Assembly: GCF_037076455.1 (NCBI RefSeq)
Contig: NZ_AP028679.1
Location: forward strand, 1,503,501-1,567,500
Source of the DNA: Desulfoferula mesophila
Lineage (GTDB): Bacteria; Desulfobacterota; Desulfarculia; Desulfarculales; Desulfarculaceae
Reading direction: 5' to 3'
Length of the DNA: 64,000 nucleotides
Shown piece after piece: positions 62,447 through 64,000 of this stretch. The notes beneath the pieces were generated by a model. That model was not told the DNA's origin. It saw nothing but the letters and a program-made list of their open reading frames with translations, and ran no database searches. Both the position numbers and the translations under genes were made by a program. The first letter of the stretch is position 1. Each line of letters starts with the position of its first letter.

Positions 62447-64000
62447 GTTTCAGCGCCGAAAAAATCATGCACGGCGTGGGGGCCAGCCCCGGCATCGCCA
62501 TAGGGCGGGCCCTGGTGGTCAGCCGCAGCCCCGTGCAGGTGCCCTACCGCCCCCTGGCCGAGGACCAGGTGGAGGGCGAGGTGGAGCGCTTCCGCCGGGC
62601 GGTGGAGGCGGCTCGTAGCGAGCTCAACGCGGCCAAGGAAGAGTTGGGCCCGGATCTGGCCGACTACGCCTACATCATAGAGGCCCATTTGGGCATCCTG
62701 GGCGACAAGATGATCTCCCACCGCTCGGAAGAGTTGATCCGCTCCCAGCTCATCAACGCCGAGTGGGCCCTGGGACTGGCCGAGGCCGAAGCCAAGGCCA
62801 TCTTCGACAAGGTCAAGGACAATTACATCCGCTCTCGGGCCTCGGACGTGGAATACGTGGCCGGGCAGGTGCTCCGGCACCTAGCGGGTCACAACGGCAT
62901 CGAGCTGTCGACCATCCGCGAAAAGGTGGTGGTGGTGGCCCACGACCTGAGCCCGGCCGAGACCACCCAGATGGACCTGGGCTGGATCATGGGCTTTGTC
63001 ACCGACATGGGCGGCCCCACCAGCCACACGGCCATCATGGCCCAGGCCAAGGCCATACCGGCCGTGGTCGGTCTGGAGCGGGTCAGCGCCGAGGTGGCCA
63101 GCGGCGACTTCGTCATCGTCGACGGCTCCAACGGCACCATAATCGTGCATCCCGACGAGGAAACCCTGCACGATTACCGGGACAAGCAGGAAGCCTACGA
63201 GATCTACGCCCAGGAGATCCTGGCCCAGGCCCACCTGCCGGCGGCCACCATGGACGGCCGCCGCCTGGAGGTGGGGGCTAACATCGAGCTGGCCGAGGAG
63301 GTGAGCACCGCGCTCACCTATGGGGCCGAGGCGGTGGGCCTGTTCCGCACCGAGTTCCTCTACGTGAGCCAAAAGGCCCTGCCCACCGAGGAGGAGCTGC
63401 TGGCCAGCTTCGTGACCGTGGCCCAGCGTCTGGAAGGGCGGCCGGTGAACATCCGCACCCTGGACATCGGGGGCGACAAGTTCGCCAGCTCCCTGGAGTT
63501 GGCCCCGGAGATCAACCCGGCCCTGGGCCTTAGGGCCATCCGCTACTGCCTCAAGGAGCCTTCGCTGTTCCGCACCCAGCTCCGGGCCATTCTGCGGGCC
63601 TCGGTGTACGGCCAGGTGCGGGTGATGTTCCCGCTCATCTCCGGGGTGGGCGAGCTGTTGCAGGCCCGCCAGATGCTGGAGGAGGTCAAAGCGGAGCTGG
63701 CCGCCGAGGGGACGCCCTTTGACCCGGATCTCAAGGTGGGCATCATGATCGAGGTGCCCTCGGCGGTGGCCGTGGCCGACCTTTTGGCCCAGCACGCCGA
63801 CTTTTTCTCCATCGGCACCAACGACCTGATCCAATACGCCCTGGCCATCGACCGGGTCAACGAATACGTGGCCCATCTGTACCAGCCCCTGCACCCGGCG
63901 GTGCTCCGGATGGTGCGCCAGGTGGTGGACGCGGCCCACGGCGCGGGCATACCCGTGGGCATGTGCGGCGAGATGGCCGGCGACGCCAACGAGGCGCCCC
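62443..64000 (+). CDS. ptsI: PTS enzyme I, 3' truncated by window edge
   Basis: Phosphoenolpyruvate-protein phosphotransferase that phosphorylates HPr. The first about 519 residues are present: N-terminal HPr-binding/phospho-His domain with [12 protein letters not shown] (the phosphorylated His), linker, and PEP-binding TIM barrel ([43 protein letters not shown]). The start is TTG at 62443, overlapping the HPr domain stop, with a GGAGAGGG ribosome site; ATG at 62467 is an alternative. The window ends within the C-terminal domain. Confidence 0.94.
   Translation, partial: MSFSAEKIMHGVGASPGIAIGRALVVSRSPVQVPYRPLAEDQVEGEVERFRRAVEAARSELNAAKEELGPDLADYAYIIEAHLGILGDKMISHRSEELIRSQLINAEWALGLAEAEAKAIFDKVKDNYIRSRASDVEYVAGQVLRHLAGHNGIELSTIREKVVVVAHDLSPAETTQMDLGWIMGFVTDMGGPTSHTAIMAQAKAIPAVVGLERVSAEVASGDFVIVDGSNGTIIVHPDEETLHDYRDKQEAYEIYAQEILAQAHLPAATMDGRRLEVGANIELAEEVSTALTYGAEAVGLFRTEFLYVSQKALPTEEELLASFVTVAQRLEGRPVNIRTLDIGGDKFASSLELAPEINPALGLRAIRYCLKEPSLFRTQLRAILRASVYGQVRVMFPLISGVGELLQARQMLEEVKAELAAEGTPFDPDLKVGIMIEVPSAVAVADLLAQHADFFSIGTNDLIQYALAIDRVNEYVAHLYQPLHPAVLRMVRQVVDAAHGAGIPVGMCGEMAGDANEAP

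Overview
The window is about 64 kb of GC-rich chromosome from a Gram-negative anaerobe, most likely a member of the Desulfobacterota (the former Deltaproteobacteria, possibly near Desulfarculales). This is inferred from the Hdr-type flavin/iron-sulfur proteins, several PAS/sigma-54 activators, two branched-chain-amino-acid-type ABC transporters, Kdo biosynthesis genes (hence an outer membrane) and the ffh-rpsP-khpA-rimM-trmD-rplS block. No rRNA, CRISPR array, insertion sequence or prophage was seen. One tRNA (Val, anticodon CAC) is present.

Layout. 1-1.8 kb: end of trpB and trpA. 1.9-3.3 kb: a membrane diguanylate cyclase. 3.4-12.3 kb: a PAS/sigma-54 activator divergent from an operon for an alpha/beta hydrolase, a complete Liv-type transporter and an iron alcohol dehydrogenase. 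That operon has a near-perfect -24/-12 promoter and palindromic operator candidates. 12.4-15.1 kb: a LarA-like protein, a thioredoxin-type arsenate reductase and a CPBP membrane protease. 15.1-23.5 kb: a cysteine-rich PAS/sigma-54 activator divergent from a nine-gene operon combining two TusA-family proteins, an MvhD/FlpD-like protein, two HdrA flavoproteins, a small winged-helix protein, a DsrE-family protein, a fused HdrC-HdrB protein and a DUF1638 protein. This is the best candidate for an undescribed system: sulfane-sulfur carriers encoded together with a soluble heterodisulfide-reductase-like electron machine. 23.6-29.7 kb: a second Liv-type transporter with an isochorismatase-fold hydrolase and a GntR/FadR regulator.

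30.0-38.0 kb (minus strand): a housekeeping operon with an Xaa-Pro peptidase, XerD-like recombinase, a DHH-CBS-tRNA nucleotidyltransferase fusion, an M50 protease, ScpA, ScpB, an RsuA/RluB-type pseudouridine synthase and the tRNA-Val directly abutting it. 38.1-44.0 kb: a third sigma-54 activator with an unusual winged-helix end, proC, a stand-alone AICAR formyltransferase, an MscS channel and a phosphofructokinase. 44.2-49.7 kb: an iron alcohol dehydrogenase, a DegT aminotransferase and KdsB that match the 8-amino-Kdo (Kdo8N) pathway, then a membrane protein and recN. 49.7-56.3 kb (minus strand): a CsgG/FlgT-like lipoprotein, acylphosphatase, ligA, a 7TMR-DISM diguanylate cyclase interrupted by an in-frame amber codon, and a DUF1786 protein.

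56.5-64 kb: a strong sigma-70 promoter drives ffh, rpsP, khpA, rimM and trmD, followed by rplS, rnhB, yraN, an rsmI gene carrying a C-terminal HPr domain, and the start of ptsI. Many genes overlap by 4 bases (ATGA or TTGA junctions), and TTG and GTG starts are common.
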